Origin: Actinomyces gaoshouyii
GTDB lineage: Bacteria > Actinomycetota > Actinomycetes > Actinomycetales > Actinomycetaceae
Length of the DNA stretch: 64,000 bases
Assembly: GCF_002072175.1 (NCBI RefSeq)
Contig: NZ_MVIV01000005.1
Location: forward strand, 67,714-131,713
Direction: 5' to 3'
The notes under the pieces are model-generated. The model did not search any database. It worked only from the letters and a program-made list of their open reading frames with translations, and was not told where the DNA came from. Of the stretch, positions 40,560 to 55,879 are shown one piece after another. The position numbers and the translations under genes were made by a program. The stretch's first letter is position 1; each line of letters opens with the position of its first letter.

Positions 40560-42311
40560 ATGACTGATCCCCGCGCGTCCTACGGGACCCCCGCGCATCC
40601 CGCGTCCCCTCGCACGCCCACCGCGGTCGACGCCGTCGCCGAGCGCTATGCGGAGCGCCTGGCAGCACTGTCCCCCGAATTCGCCCTCTACTCCGGCCTG
40701 CCCGGCCGACTCGGCGCCCTGGACGACTACTCCCCCGCCGGCTTCTCGGCTCTAGCCGATCTGCGCGCCCAGACCCTGGCCGCGCTCGATACCGCCGCCC
40801 CCGTCGACGACGTCGACCGTGTGACGATCGCAGCCATGCGCGAGCGCTTCGGCGTCGAGGACGAGTTGCATGAGGCCGGCGAGGACCTGCGGGCGCTGAA
40901 CAACATCGCCTCTCCGATCCAGACGATTCGCGATACCTTCGACAACCACCCCATGGCCACCGCGGGCGACTGGGAGAGCTTCGCCTCCGCCCTGCGGGCG
41001 GTGCCCGGGGCTCTCGCAGGGCACCGCGAGTCGCTGCGGGTGGCGGCCGCGCGCGGGCTCACCCCCGCCGCTCGGCAGGTGCGCGCCTGCATCAAGCAGG
41101 CCCAGGACCAGGCCGGGAAGGCGTCGTCATCCTTCACGGCACTGATCGAGGGGGCGCGCCTCGCCGACGGCGGCGCCCTGCCAGCCGCCCTCACAACGGA
41201 CCTGCGGGCAGCCGCGCGCGAGGCCCGCGCCGCCTACGCCGAGGCGGCCCACTGGCTGGCCACCGATATCTCTCCGCTCGCCACCGGCGACGACGCCGTG
41301 GACCGCGAGCGCTACGAGAGATTCAGCCGGGAATTCCTGGGCACGCGCATCGACCTGGACGAGACCTACGAGTGGGGCAGGGAGCGCCTGGCGGCCATCG
41401 ACGCCGAACAGCAGGACATCGCAGCCTCGCTCTACGGGCCGGGCACCACCGTGGCCGAGGCCCTGGAGCGGTTGGGCGCCGACGCCTCACGGCAGGTGCG
41501 CGGCACGGAGGCGCTGCGGGCCTGGATGCAGGAGACCTCGGACGCGGCGATCTCGGCGCTCGACGGCACCCAGTTCGACATCCCCGCCCCCCTGCGCGCC
41601 CTGGAGTGCCGGATCGCGCCGTCGTCCACCGGCGGCATCTACTACACCGCGCCGAGCGACGACTTCTCCCGCCCGGGCCGCATGTGGTGGTCCGTTCCGG
41701 CCGGGACGGAGGACTTCGCGACCTGGCAGGAGCGCACCACGGTGTTCCACGAGGGGGCGCCGGGGCATCACCTTCAGATCGGCATGCAAACTCTTCTGCG
41801 CGATGAGCTCAATTCCTGGCGACGCCACGGCTGCTGGGTCAGTGGGCACGGCGAGGGCTGGGCCCTGTACGCCGAGCGGCTCATGGCGGACCTCGGCTTC
41901 CAGGAAGACCCGGCCGACCGCATGGGGATGCTGGATTCCCAGCGGCTGCGGGCGGCGCGCGTCGTGCTCGACATCGGCGTGCACCTGCGCAAGGAGCGGC
42001 CCGCTGAGCTCGCCGCCCTGCCGGGCGTGGGCGAGGGGCACTGGGACGCGGGCTCGGCATGGGCCTTCCTGCGGGCCAATGCCGCGATGGGCGAGTCCTT
42101 CCTGCGCTTCGAGCTGGACCGTTACCTGGGCTGGCCGGGGCAGGCGCCGTCCTACGCCGTCGGGCAGCGCCTATGGGAGGAGGCGCGGGACGCCTCGTTG
42201 GCGGCGGCGCGCGCGGCAGGGGCCGATGACTCCCTCAAGGCATTCCACGCCAGGGCGCTGCGCCTGGGCAGCGTGGGTCTGGACGTCATGCGCGAGGCAC
42301 TGGCCGCCTGA
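40560..42311 (+). CDS. DUF885 family metallopeptidase-like protein
   Basis: 583 residues. The signature HEGAPGHHLQ (397-406) followed by GEGWALYAERLMADLGF is the zinc-peptidase-like core of DUF885 proteins, distantly related to M32/M3 peptidases; His397, Glu398 and His403 or His404 would bind metal or act in catalysis. Cytoplasmic (no signal). It is probably a dipeptidase or carboxypeptidase; the substrate is unknown. ATG follows TAGGCT by seven bases, divergent from the phosphatase with only 38 bases between. Confidence 0.85.
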   Translation: MTDPRASYGTPAHPASPRTPTAVDAVAERYAERLAALSPEFALYSGLPGRLGALDDYSPAGFSALADLRAQTLAALDTAAPVDDVDRVTIAAMRERFGVEDELHEAGEDLRALNNIASPIQTIRDTFDNHPMATAGDWESFASALRAVPGALAGHRESLRVAAARGLTPAARQVRACIKQAQDQAGKASSSFTALIEGARLADGGALPAALTTDLRAAAREARAAYAEAAHWLATDISPLATGDDAVDRERYERFSREFLGTRIDLDETYEWGRERLAAIDAEQQDIAASLYGPGTTVAEALERLGADASRQVRGTEALRAWMQETSDAAISALDGTQFDIPAPLRALECRIAPSSTGGIYYTAPSDDFSRPGRMWWSVPAGTEDFATWQERTTVFHEGAPGHHLQIGMQTLLRDELNSWRRHGCWVSGHGEGWALYAERLMADLGFQEDPADRMGMLDSQRLRAARVVLDIGVHLRKERPAELAALPGVGEGHWDAGSAWAFLRANAAMGESFLRFELDRYLGWPGQAPSYAVGQRLWEEARDASLAAARAAGADDSLKAFHARALRLGSVGLDVMREALAA

Positions 42312-42382
42312 GGCCGGCCGGGAGCCCGCGGGCGACCCTCAGTCCCGCGCAGCTGGTACGGCAGTGGCCCCCGAGAACTGTG

Positions 42383-42414
42383 ACCGGTTTCGATCGTGAT
42401 TTCGACCGGTCTCG
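42383..42414 (-). repeat. GACCGGTC dispersed element, copy 6
   Basis: Minus-strand copy directly after the ribokinase stop codon (one base gap). Spacer GAAATCACGATCGA. It lies in the 104-base gap between the convergent DUF885 and ribokinase genes. Confidence 0.8.
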
Positions 42415-42415
42415 C

Positions 42416-43318
42416 TCAGGAGACGGGGGCGATAGCCACGTAGGAGGCGGCGGCGCCGGCGGCGAGGACCGCCGTCGAGCCGGCGCGCATGCCCTCGGCC
42501 ACGGCCGAGGCGAAGCCGTGCCCCGCGGCGAGCGCAGCGGCGAGCACGCCGACGCTCGCATCCCCGGCGCCCGTCGTATCCACCACGGGCCCCAGATCAA
42601 TGGCCGGCATATGCCCGCTGCCCTCGGCGCAGGCCCACACCGCCCCGGCGGCGCCGAGCGTGACGAGCACGCCCGCGATCCCCCGCTCGCGCAGGGCGGC
42701 CGCCGCCGCGAGCGCCTCCTCCGGACTACCGGGCGCGGGCGAGCCCAGTACGAGCCCGCACTCGGTCTCGTTGACCACGAGCACATCGACGCCGGCCAGG
42801 GTCTCCGGCGCGATCGAGTAGACGGGCGCGAGGTTGAGGACCACACGGGCCCCGGCCCGGTGGGCCCATTCGATGACCTCCTCATTGGTCACTGCCGGGA
42901 CCTCCCCCTGGAGGACGACGACGTCGTCGACGCCCACGTCGATCGCCTCGGCGGCCTGCGCGCCGGTGACGCGGGCGTTGGCGCCGGCGTCGAGGATGAT
43001 CGTGTTCTCCCCGGTGGCGCTGACGGTGATGAACGCGATACCGGTGGTGTTCTCCTCATCCGTGCGCAGCGCGCTCACGTCCACGCCGTGGCCACGCAGC
43101 TCCTCGCGCAGGGTGATGCCTGCGGCATCCCCGCCCACACGGCCGACGAGCAGGGCCTCGGCGCCCCCGTGAGCGGCGGCCGCGGCCTGGTTGGCTCCCT
43201 TGCCGCCGAGCCTGTAGCTCGTGGATGTCCCCGCCAGGGTCTCCCCCGGCGCGGGGAAGCGCTCGACGGTGACGGTGATGTCCTGGTTGACCGATCCGAC
43301 GACGATGACGCGCCCCAT
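42416..43318 (-). CDS. rbsK: Ribokinase (PfkB family)
   Basis: 300 residues. N-terminal GSVNQDITVTVERFPAPGET, substrate motif YRLGGKGANQAAAAA and C-terminal anion hole/catalytic motif DTTGAGDASVGVLAAALAAG with catalytic Asp. These are typical of ribokinase, which phosphorylates ribose released by the nucleoside hydrolases next door. Divergent from that operon with a 178-base shared control region. The usual Phe after GAGD is Ala-Ser here, a small deviation. Confidence 0.87.
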   Translation of the reverse strand: MGRVIVVGSVNQDITVTVERFPAPGETLAGTSTSYRLGGKGANQAAAAAHGGAEALLVGRVGGDAAGITLREELRGHGVDVSALRTDEENTTGIAFITVSATGENTIILDAGANARVTGAQAAEAIDVGVDDVVVLQGEVPAVTNEEVIEWAHRAGARVVLNLAPVYSIAPETLAGVDVLVVNETECGLVLGSPAPGSPEEALAAAAALRERGIAGVLVTLGAAGAVWACAEGSGHMPAIDLGPVVDTTGAGDASVGVLAAALAAGHGFASAVAEGMRAGSTAVLAAGAAASYVAIAPVS

Positions 43319-43496
43319 GGCATGAGCTCCTTCGCTTGGGCGGACGGGCTATCAGGGTACCGCCCGTTCCCCTGCCATCCCCGCCTTTTCCGATGATCGA
43401 TGGCCTAGAATGGGAGTCGCCGATCAGGGGCGCCGGCCCACTCGCCCCTTGTCCGGCGCGCCCTCCCTGGCAGTCACGCTGACGAAGGAGTCGAAT

Positions 43497-44441
43497 GTGG
43501 CCACCACGATGATTCTCGACTGCGACCCGGGTCATGATGACGCCATCGCGATCCTCCTCGCGCTGGGCAGCCCCGAGGTCGACCTGATCGGCATCACGAC
43601 GATCGGCGGCAACCACGGCCTGGACAAGGTCACCCATAACGCCCGCGCCGTCTGCGAACTCGCGGGCCGCCCGGAGACGCCCATCCACGCCGGCTGCCGG
43701 CGCCCCCTCATCCGCCGGCCCATTGACGCCGCCTACATCCACGGCGAGACCGGTCTCGACGGCGTCGACCTGCCCGAACCGTCCCGACCGCTCGCCGCCC
43801 AGCACGCCGTCGACTGGCTCATCGAGACGATCATGGGCCGTGAGCCCGGGACGATCACGATCGTCCCCACGGGTCCGCTGACGAATATCGCGATGGCGGC
43901 CCGCCTGGAGCCGCGCATCGTCGCGCGGGTCAAGGAGATCGTCCTCATGGGCGGCGCCTACGGGGTCGGCAACGCGACGCCGGTGGCCGAGTTCAACATC
44001 CTGTGCGATCCCGAGGCCGCCCAGATCGTATTCAACGAGTCCTGGCCCGTGACCATGATCGGGCTGGACGTCACCCACCGGGCGCTGTGCACTCCCGAGG
44101 TCCAGGCGGACCTGTGCGAGGCGAACCCGCGCCTGGCCGATGCCGTCGGCGGGCTGATGGACTTCTTCCGCTCCACCTACCGGGATCAGGAGGCCTTCCC
44201 GGATCCGCCCACGCACGACCCCTGCGCCGTCGCCCGCGTCATCGACCCGAGCCTCATTCCCACCAGGCGCTGCCCGATCGACGTCGAGCTGCGCGGGACG
44301 CTGACCTACGGGATGACCGTGACCGACATGCGCGCGCTCGTCGACGACTCCGACCCCGCCTGCACCACCCGGGTGGGGACGGGACTGGACGCCGAGCGCT
44401 TCTGGGAGCTCGTGGCCGACGCGCTCGCGCGCCTCGGTTGA
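43497..44441 (+). CDS. Inosine-uridine-type nucleoside hydrolase, first copy
   Basis: 314 residues. Hydrolyses ribonucleosides to base and ribose. Calcium-binding DCDPGHDDA (near the N-terminus), VPTGPLTNIA, and the C-terminal HDPCAV mark the family. GTG at 43497 has GAAGGAG eight bases upstream; TAGAAT at 43406-43411 may be the -10, giving a leader of about 80 bases. A perfect 14-bp palindrome CGAGACCGGTCTCG (43745-43758), the core of the dispersed element, occurs inside the coding region. First gene of an operon with the transporter and second hydrolase. Confidence 0.93.
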   Translation: MATTMILDCDPGHDDAIAILLALGSPEVDLIGITTIGGNHGLDKVTHNARAVCELAGRPETPIHAGCRRPLIRRPIDAAYIHGETGLDGVDLPEPSRPLAAQHAVDWLIETIMGREPGTITIVPTGPLTNIAMAARLEPRIVARVKEIVLMGGAYGVGNATPVAEFNILCDPEAAQIVFNESWPVTMIGLDVTHRALCTPEVQADLCEANPRLADAVGGLMDFFRSTYRDQEAFPDPPTHDPCAVARVIDPSLIPTRRCPIDVELRGTLTYGMTVTDMRALVDDSDPACTTRVGTGLDAERFWELVADALARLG

Positions 44442-44485
44442 CTCATCCCCTCCCCGCCCCCGAGCGTCTCTCGAAGGAACCGATC

Positions 44486-45733
44486 ATGTACTTGGCCATC
44501 AACGTCCTGGGCATCGCCGTCTTCCTGGCGGCGGGCTGGCTGCTCTCCCATGACCGCAAGAGGATCCCTTGGCAGTCCGTGGCGATCCTGACCGCCCTCA
44601 ACCTCGTGATCGCCTGGGTCCTCACGAGCTTCACCTGGGGGCGCGCGGCCATCGAGGGCGCGGCCGCGGGCTTCAACGAGCTCGTCTCCGTGGCCTGGAA
44701 GGGCATCAACTTCGCCCTGGCGAACTGGGTGGGGGCCGAGGGAGTGGACCCGATGCCCGTGAACTTCGTGGTCAGCGCCCTGCTGCCGATCCTGCTGGTG
44801 GTGCCCGTCTTCGACATCCTCACCTATATCGGCTTCCTGCCCTGGCTCATCAAGTGGATCGGCTGGGGACTCAGCGCGGTCACCCGCCAGCCCAAGTTCG
44901 AGGCCTTCTACTCCATCGAGATGATGTTCCTGGGCAACACGGAGGCCCTGGCGGTCTCCAAGCTGCAGGTGCAGCGGATGAGCCCGGCGCGCAACGTCGT
45001 CATCGCCATGATGTCGATGAGCTGCGTGACGGCATCGATCCTGGCGGCCTACATCCAGATCGTTCCGGCGGAGTTCGTACTGACAGCGGTGCCCCTCAAC
45101 TGCCTCAACGCGCTCATCGTCACCTCCATGCTCTACCCCGTCCACGTGCCGCCCGAGGAGGACATCATCGTCACCTACGAGGGTGTCGACGACTCCGAGG
45201 ACGCCGACGGCGCGCAGAGCAGAGCGGCGAAGGAACCGTTCTTCTCCTTCCTGGGCGACTCGATCCTGGGCGCCGGCAAGCTCATCCTCATCATCACCGC
45301 CAACGTCATCACCTTCGTGGCCCTGGCGGCCCTCATCAACAAGATCCTCGGAGCGATCTGGGAGCCGCTCTCCCTGGAGTCGGCGCTCGGCGTCGTCATG
45401 TACGGACCCGCGCTCCTGCTGGGCCTGGACACCTCCACCGCCTGGGACATGTCCCGGATCATGGGCCTCAAGCTGGTCACCAACGAGTTCGTGGCCATGG
45501 GGCAGGTGCAGCCCCACATCGGCGACTACGCGCGCCACTACCAGGCGGTACTCACCGTCTTCCTGACATCCTTCGCGAACTTCGGGACGCTCGGCATGAT
45601 CATCGGCTGCTTCAAGGGCCTGGTGGACAAGGAGCGCAATGACCTCATCTCCAAGAACGTGGGCCGGATGCTCCTGTCCGGGATCCTCGTCTCGCTGCTG
45701 TCGGCCGGAATGGTCGGTCTGTTCGTCTGGTGA
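44486..45733 (+). CDS. Concentrative nucleoside transporter (NupC/CNT family)
   Basis: 415 residues with about 8-10 transmembrane segments. CNT signatures include LPWLIKWIGWGLS, EAFYSIEMMFLGNTEALAV (substrate-binding region, with the conserved GNTEA) and FANFGTLGMIIGCFKGL. Sodium- or proton-coupled nucleoside uptake. GAAGGAA precedes the ATG. Flanked by two nucleoside hydrolases in one operon, so imported nucleosides are split at once. Confidence 0.93.
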   Translation: MYLAINVLGIAVFLAAGWLLSHDRKRIPWQSVAILTALNLVIAWVLTSFTWGRAAIEGAAAGFNELVSVAWKGINFALANWVGAEGVDPMPVNFVVSALLPILLVVPVFDILTYIGFLPWLIKWIGWGLSAVTRQPKFEAFYSIEMMFLGNTEALAVSKLQVQRMSPARNVVIAMMSMSCVTASILAAYIQIVPAEFVLTAVPLNCLNALIVTSMLYPVHVPPEEDIIVTYEGVDDSEDADGAQSRAAKEPFFSFLGDSILGAGKLILIITANVITFVALAALINKILGAIWEPLSLESALGVVMYGPALLLGLDTSTAWDMSRIMGLKLVTNEFVAMGQVQPHIGDYARHYQAVLTVFLTSFANFGTLGMIIGCFKGLVDKERNDLISKNVGRMLLSGILVSLLSAGMVGLFVW

Positions 45734-45747
45734 GGGAGGAGCGAATC

Positions 45748-46698
45748 ATGACCCGTAAGCTCATTCTGGATCTGGACACCGGCATCGACGACGCCCTGGC
45801 GATCGCCTACGCCCTGGGCAGCCCGGAGGCCGAGCTCATCGGCATCACCACCACCTACGGCAATGTCCTCGTGGAGGACTCGGCGCGCAACTGCCTGGCG
45901 GTGCTCGACCTGCTCGGAGCGCCGCATGTGCCCGTCTACCCCGGCCTGCCCCACGCCCTGGCCCGCGACGGCTTCGAGGTTCTGGAGATCTCCGCCTTCA
46001 TCCACGGCCGCAACGGCCTGGGCGATGCGGCACTGACTCCCTCGCCCCGCGCCGTGGAGGGGACGAGCGCCGTCGACTTCATCATCGAGGCCTCCCGCGC
46101 CCACGGGGAGGATCTCGTGTACGTGCCCACTGGTCCGCTGACCAACCTGGCAGCCTCCCTGAAGAAGGACCCGGGCCTGGCTGAGCGGCTGACCGTGGTG
46201 CTCATGGGCGGGGCGCTCACGGTGAGCGGGAATGTCAGCCCGTGGTCGGAGGCGAATATCAGCCAGGACCCGGAGGCCGCCGACGCCGTCCTGCGCTCGG
46301 GGGTGAGCGCCACGATGGTCGGCCTCGACGTCACCCTCCGGACCCTGCTCACCTATGAGCACACGCGCCGCTGGCGCGAGCTGGGGACGGCCGCGGGAGA
46401 TTTCCTGGCGGATATGACGGACTACTACATCCGGGCCTATGAGACGACGGCGCCCGGGCTCGGCGGCTGCGGCCTGCACGATCCGCTGGCGGTCGGCGTC
46501 GCCGTGGACCCCTCCTTGGTGACGATGCTGCCCATCAACCTCGCGGTGGATCTGGAGGGCCCGACCCGGGGGCGCACCATCGGGGATGTGGAGCGCCTGA
46601 GCGCCCCGAGGACGAGCCGGGCGGCCGTGGCCGTCGACGCCGAGAGGTTCCTCACCGAGTTCATGTCCCGCGTCACCGCCCTGGCGCGGACCCGCTGA
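45748..46698 (+). CDS. Nucleoside hydrolase, second copy
   Basis: 316 residues. KLILDLDTGIDDALAIAYALG (Asp cluster for calcium), YVPTGPLTNLAASLKK and GLHDPLAVGVA are the family motifs. It differs clearly from the first copy, so the two probably have different specificities (for example purine versus pyrimidine). ATG at 45748 preceded by GGGAGGAG, 14 bases after the transporter stop; an in-frame GTG overlapping that stop is rejected. Confidence 0.92.
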   Translation: MTRKLILDLDTGIDDALAIAYALGSPEAELIGITTTYGNVLVEDSARNCLAVLDLLGAPHVPVYPGLPHALARDGFEVLEISAFIHGRNGLGDAALTPSPRAVEGTSAVDFIIEASRAHGEDLVYVPTGPLTNLAASLKKDPGLAERLTVVLMGGALTVSGNVSPWSEANISQDPEAADAVLRSGVSATMVGLDVTLRTLLTYEHTRRWRELGTAAGDFLADMTDYYIRAYETTAPGLGGCGLHDPLAVGVAVDPSLVTMLPINLAVDLEGPTRGRTIGDVERLSAPRTSRAAVAVDAERFLTEFMSRVTALARTR

Positions 46699-46826
46699 GC
46701 GGCGCGGCCCGGGAGTCGGAGTCGGAAGCACTGCTCATTTCCAGGCCTGCTGCGCGAGGAGCCTGTGAGGGGCGCGGGGTCGACAGGGCGCGAGGGCCGG
46801 CGCCCGCCTCACCGGCGCGGAGGCGG

Positions 46827-47618
46827 TCAGCCTTGCTGGGGCATCACGTAGGAGCAGCCCAGGGCGAAGGGGAAGCCGGGCTTGAGCAGGCAGGCGACGA
46901 CGGGCTCGGCGAGCTCGATGAGCAGGCCGGCGTCCAGGCCCCGCTCGGCCTCGGGACCGGCGCCGGCCAGGAGGGACTCGTAGGGGATGGACAGGTCGAG
47001 CAGCGACATGCCGCCCCGCCGATCCGCCTTGTCCCATGCGCCCCCCTCCATCTCCATGAGCGTTCCCAAGTGGAAGCGCATGACGCGCTGGGAGTCCACC
47101 TCGGAGGGCACGGAGAGGATGTGGTGGGCCTCGGGGTCGCGAGGAGCGCGCAGGGTGAAGACGAGGATGGCGCCGTCGCGAGCCGCCCTCAGCATGAGCC
47201 GGGCGATGTGGACGGCGAAGGATGCCGTGTCGAAGCCCCCGCTCATCGCCTCGGGCACGCTCAACGGCCCGTCGAGGGGGATGAGGACGCCCGTGCCGGC
47301 GTCGTTGATGGCGCGCCGCCCGGTGGGGCCCTCGGCGCGCAGGCGCAGGCCGCCCTCCTCCAGCGTCCCGACCTCGACGCGCTCAGCCCACCCCCCGGGC
47401 ACGCAGGAGGGCCCGGGCTCGGTCTCCACGTGCCCCAGCCCCAGGACATCGGCGAGATCAGTGCCATCGGCGGGCCGGTACCAGGCGATCTGGTCGCCGT
47501 CGAACCACAGGGGGACGACCCCGTTGAAGGGGATGCCGAAGCGCACATGCGCCGGCAGCGGCGGGATCGTCGGCGCTGGGGCGGGCTCGCCGGCGGGGCC
47601 CACGAGGTAGTCGCTCAT
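46827..47618 (-). CDS. Conserved hypothetical protein
   Basis: 263 residues, no recognised family. Predicted soluble, rich in acidic residues and Gly, with N-terminal PAPAPTIPPLP. Phrases such as RAEGPTGRRAINDAGTGVLI and the end GFPFALGCSYVMPQQG give no clear homology. TACCCT lies six bases before the ATG (leaderless). Alone between convergent and codirectional neighbours. Confidence 0.75.
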   Translation of the reverse strand: MSDYLVGPAGEPAPAPTIPPLPAHVRFGIPFNGVVPLWFDGDQIAWYRPADGTDLADVLGLGHVETEPGPSCVPGGWAERVEVGTLEEGGLRLRAEGPTGRRAINDAGTGVLIPLDGPLSVPEAMSGGFDTASFAVHIARLMLRAARDGAILVFTLRAPRDPEAHHILSVPSEVDSQRVMRFHLGTLMEMEGGAWDKADRRGGMSLLDLSIPYESLLAGAGPEAERGLDAGLLIELAEPVVACLLKPGFPFALGCSYVMPQQG

Positions 47619-47688
47619 GGGGCCAGGGTAGCGGGGCTCGCCGACCGGGCCCGGTGGATGGGGTTGGAACGGGCCCGAACGGGAGGGC

Positions 47689-47722
47689 GGCCCGGGCGCC
47701 GTCCCCCTTCAGCGCCCGGGCC
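47689..47722 (-). terminator. Terminator hairpin after the LssY_C gene
   Basis: Arms GGCCCGGGCGC and GCGCCCGGGCC (11 bp) with a 12-base loop, 31 bases past the LssY_C stop codon. No T tract. Confidence 0.65.
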
Positions 47723-47752
47723 CCGGACCGGATCGGCGGGCTCGCGGCGCGC

Positions 47753-53694
<5,942 letters not shown>

Positions 53695-53747
53695 TCACCA
53701 CGAAATGGCGGCAGAATGCCGATATCCACCCCTGATAGCCTCGCGCC

Positions 53748-54821
53748 ATGGCCGGTGGGAGCAGGAGTTCGGGGGCGCCGTCGCTCGGCGATGTCGCCCG
53801 CCTGGCCGGCGTCTCCACACAGACGGCCTCACGCGTCTCCATGGGCGCCGGCAATGTTCGCCCGGCCACCCGCGAGCGCGTGCTACGGGCCATGAGCCAG
53901 CTCGGCTACTCCCCCAACCGCGCGGCTCAGGCGCTGCGCCGCGGCTCCTTCAAGGCGATCGGCGTCCTCACCCAGCAGATCCAGCGCACCGGTGAGGCCC
54001 TGACCACGGCGGGCGTCGTCGAGGAGGCGACGAACGCGGGCTACGCGGTGAGCCTCGTGCAGGTGGAACGGCCCGAGTCCGATGACATGCGCACGGCGGC
54101 GGTCCGGCTCGCCCACCAGGCCATCGACGGGCTCGTCGTCGTCCAGGCGGGACGGGCGGGGCGCGAGCACCTCGCCCTGCCGCCGACCATGCCCGTGGCC
54201 GTCTCCGACTCCGCGCTCATGGGCTACTACCCCTCGGTCAGCGCGGATCAGGCCGGCGGGGTACGCGAGGCCATCAGTCACCTGCTCGCCCTGGGACACC
54301 GGACCGTCCACCACGTGGCCGGCCCCGAGGGCTCGCAATCCGCGCTCATCCGCCGCGCCGCATGGGCGGCGAGCCTGCGGGAGGCCGGCGCGCCGACGCC
54401 CGAGCCGCTGCCCGGGGACTGGAGCGCGGCCTCCGGGTACCGGGCGGGCCTGCGCCTGGCCGCCGACCCCGAGGTGACGGCCGTGCTGTGCGCGAATGAC
54501 GAGACGGCGCTCGGCCTCATCCGCGCCATGCACGAGCAGGGGCGCGCCGTGCCGGCCGATGTGTCCGTCGTCGGCTTCGACGGACTGGACCTGGGCGAGT
54601 TCAGCTTCCCGCCGCTGACGACGGTCCACCAGGACTTCAAGCGCCATGGGCGGGAGATGGTGCGCCTCGTCCTGGAGCAGGTGGCCTCTGGAGTGGTGGA
54701 CGGCTCGCGGAGCATCATCATCCCCACCGAACTCGTCCTACGGGGCTCGACGGCGCCCCCGAGCGCGCGTGCGGGCGAGGGGCAGACCCGGCAGGGGCGT
54801 GCGTGCGCACCCTCGGTGTGA
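53748..54821 (+). CDS. LacI-family repressor, probable lacZ regulator
   Basis: 357 residues. Helix-turn-helix SLGDVARLAGVSTQTASRVS (12-31) and hinge NRAAQALRRG, then the ligand-binding domain (IGVLTQQIQRTGEALTTAGV, CANDETALGLIRAMHEQG, VSVVGFDGLDLGEFSFPPLTTV). Divergent from lacZ, with the palindrome 53597-53612 as likely binding site. ATG follows TAGCCT by six bases. The effector is probably allolactose or a galactoside. Confidence 0.92.
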   Translation: MAGGSRSSGAPSLGDVARLAGVSTQTASRVSMGAGNVRPATRERVLRAMSQLGYSPNRAAQALRRGSFKAIGVLTQQIQRTGEALTTAGVVEEATNAGYAVSLVQVERPESDDMRTAAVRLAHQAIDGLVVVQAGRAGREHLALPPTMPVAVSDSALMGYYPSVSADQAGGVREAISHLLALGHRTVHHVAGPEGSQSALIRRAAWAASLREAGAPTPEPLPGDWSAASGYRAGLRLAADPEVTAVLCANDETALGLIRAMHEQGRAVPADVSVVGFDGLDLGEFSFPPLTTVHQDFKRHGREMVRLVLEQVASGVVDGSRSIIIPTELVLRGSTAPPSARAGEGQTRQGRACAPSV

Positions 54822-54834
54822 GCACAATCGAGTC

Positions 54835-55536
54835 ATGCTGCCCAAGGCCGACGCGTCCACTGCCCCGCCGATCACCCGCAGCGGCACCGCCGCCGATCTC
54901 GCCGCCGACCTAGCCGAGCGCCTGACGCGGCAGATCGGGCGCGATCCGGGTGGGCGCGTGATCGTAGGGCTCACGGGGGCGCCGGGATCCGGGAAGTCGA
55001 CGGCGGCGCGCGAGCTGACGGGGCTCCTGGCCGAGGCGGGGGCGCTGGCGGGCGAGGTGCCGATGGATGGCTTCCACATGTCCAACGCGGTGCTCGACGA
55101 GCTGGGGCGCCATGGGCGCAAGGGCGCTCCGGACACCTTCGATGTGGGCGGCTACCTCGTGACCCTGGACCGAGTGCGGCGCGGCGAGGAGGTGCTGGCG
55201 CCGGTCTACCGGCGCGACTTGCATGAGCCGGTGGCCGCGGGCACGCGGGTGTCCGGGGGCGGAGTCGTCGTCACGGAGGGGAATTACCTGGCACTGGGCG
55301 AGGGCGGCTGGCAGGCTGCGCGTGAGCGCATCGACCTGCTCATCATGCTGGTGGTGGGGCGCGAGGAGCTGGCCGCCCGGCTCGTGGCGCGGCATATGAG
55401 CTTCGGGCGGGACCGCGTGGCTGCGGCCCACTGGGTGCGCGTCGTCGATCTTCCCAATGCCGCACTGGTGGAGGCCAGCGCCCCCCGGTGCGACGAGCTC
55501 TGGACCTGCGCCCCGTCCTCCCACCGAAACCGGTAG
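54835..55536 (+). CDS. P-loop nucleoside/nucleotide kinase family protein
   Basis: 233 residues of the uridine kinase/pantothenate kinase-like (PRK) group, similar to YggC/FrcK-type proteins. Walker A GAPGSGKST (48-56), MDGFHMSN with catalytic Asp, RKGAPDTFDVGGY, and EGNYLAL. The substrate may be a sugar or nucleoside. CACAAT stands six bases before the ATG; it starts 13 bases after the LacI stop, so readthrough is also possible. The stop codon and last residues (HRNR) are inside a dispersed repeat. Confidence 0.85.
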   Translation: MLPKADASTAPPITRSGTAADLAADLAERLTRQIGRDPGGRVIVGLTGAPGSGKSTAARELTGLLAEAGALAGEVPMDGFHMSNAVLDELGRHGRKGAPDTFDVGGYLVTLDRVRRGEEVLAPVYRRDLHEPVAAGTRVSGGGVVVTEGNYLALGEGGWQAARERIDLLIMLVVGREELAARLVARHMSFGRDRVAAAHWVRVVDLPNAALVEASAPRCDELWTCAPSSHRNR

Positions 55537-55556
55537 AAAACAGCATCGAAACCGGT
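55525..55556 (+). repeat. GACCGGTC dispersed element, copy 7
   Basis: Plus-strand copy in which both halves carry GAAACCGGT rather than GAGACCGGT and the spacer is the consensus AGAAAACAGCATC. The preceding kinase gene's TAG stop codon (55534-55536) lies inside the first half. Confidence 0.8.
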
Positions 55557-55589
55557 CCCGCCCGCTGAGCAACGGCCCACGCTGGCATC

Positions 55590-55715
55590 ATGCTTGTGGC
55601 TTTCTCCGTGTCCCCGTCCACCACCGACGACCCCGATTCGCTGTCCGCAGCTGTCGCCCGCGCTGTGCGCGTGTGCCGCGATTCGGGCCCGCCATACGAG
55701 ACGACGTCGGCTGAG
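55590..55715 (+). pseudogene. 5' fragment of an MTH1187-family thiamine-binding protein gene
   Basis: The first 42 or so codons (start MLVAFSVSPSTTDDPDSLS, then AAVARAVRVCRDSGPPYETT) match the N-terminus of MTH1187/YkoF-like proteins. The expected continuation (a TTIEGEWDEV-like segment) is absent in all three frames; the frame carries on into low-complexity Pro/Arg sequence. A truncation by deletion or rearrangement is inferred. Confidence 0.6.
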
Positions 55716-55879
55716 CCGATCACCGGCGCGCCTCCTCCAGCAGGTCCGCGGTCGTATCCGCGTCGGGCCCCTCCCCGTCGCCGCGCAGACCGCTCACCGT
55801 CAGAACGTGACCCTCCGTATGGAGGTCGAGCTCGTGTCGGCGAGCTGGGGGATCCACGGATCGTGGGCGTCCAGGACAA

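Noticed and set aside
43745-43758. Eighth element copy inside the first nucleoside hydrolase gene
   Set aside because: Only the 14-bp palindromic core CGAGACCGGTCTCG is present, in frame as coding sequence; the second half and spacer are missing, so it may be chance.
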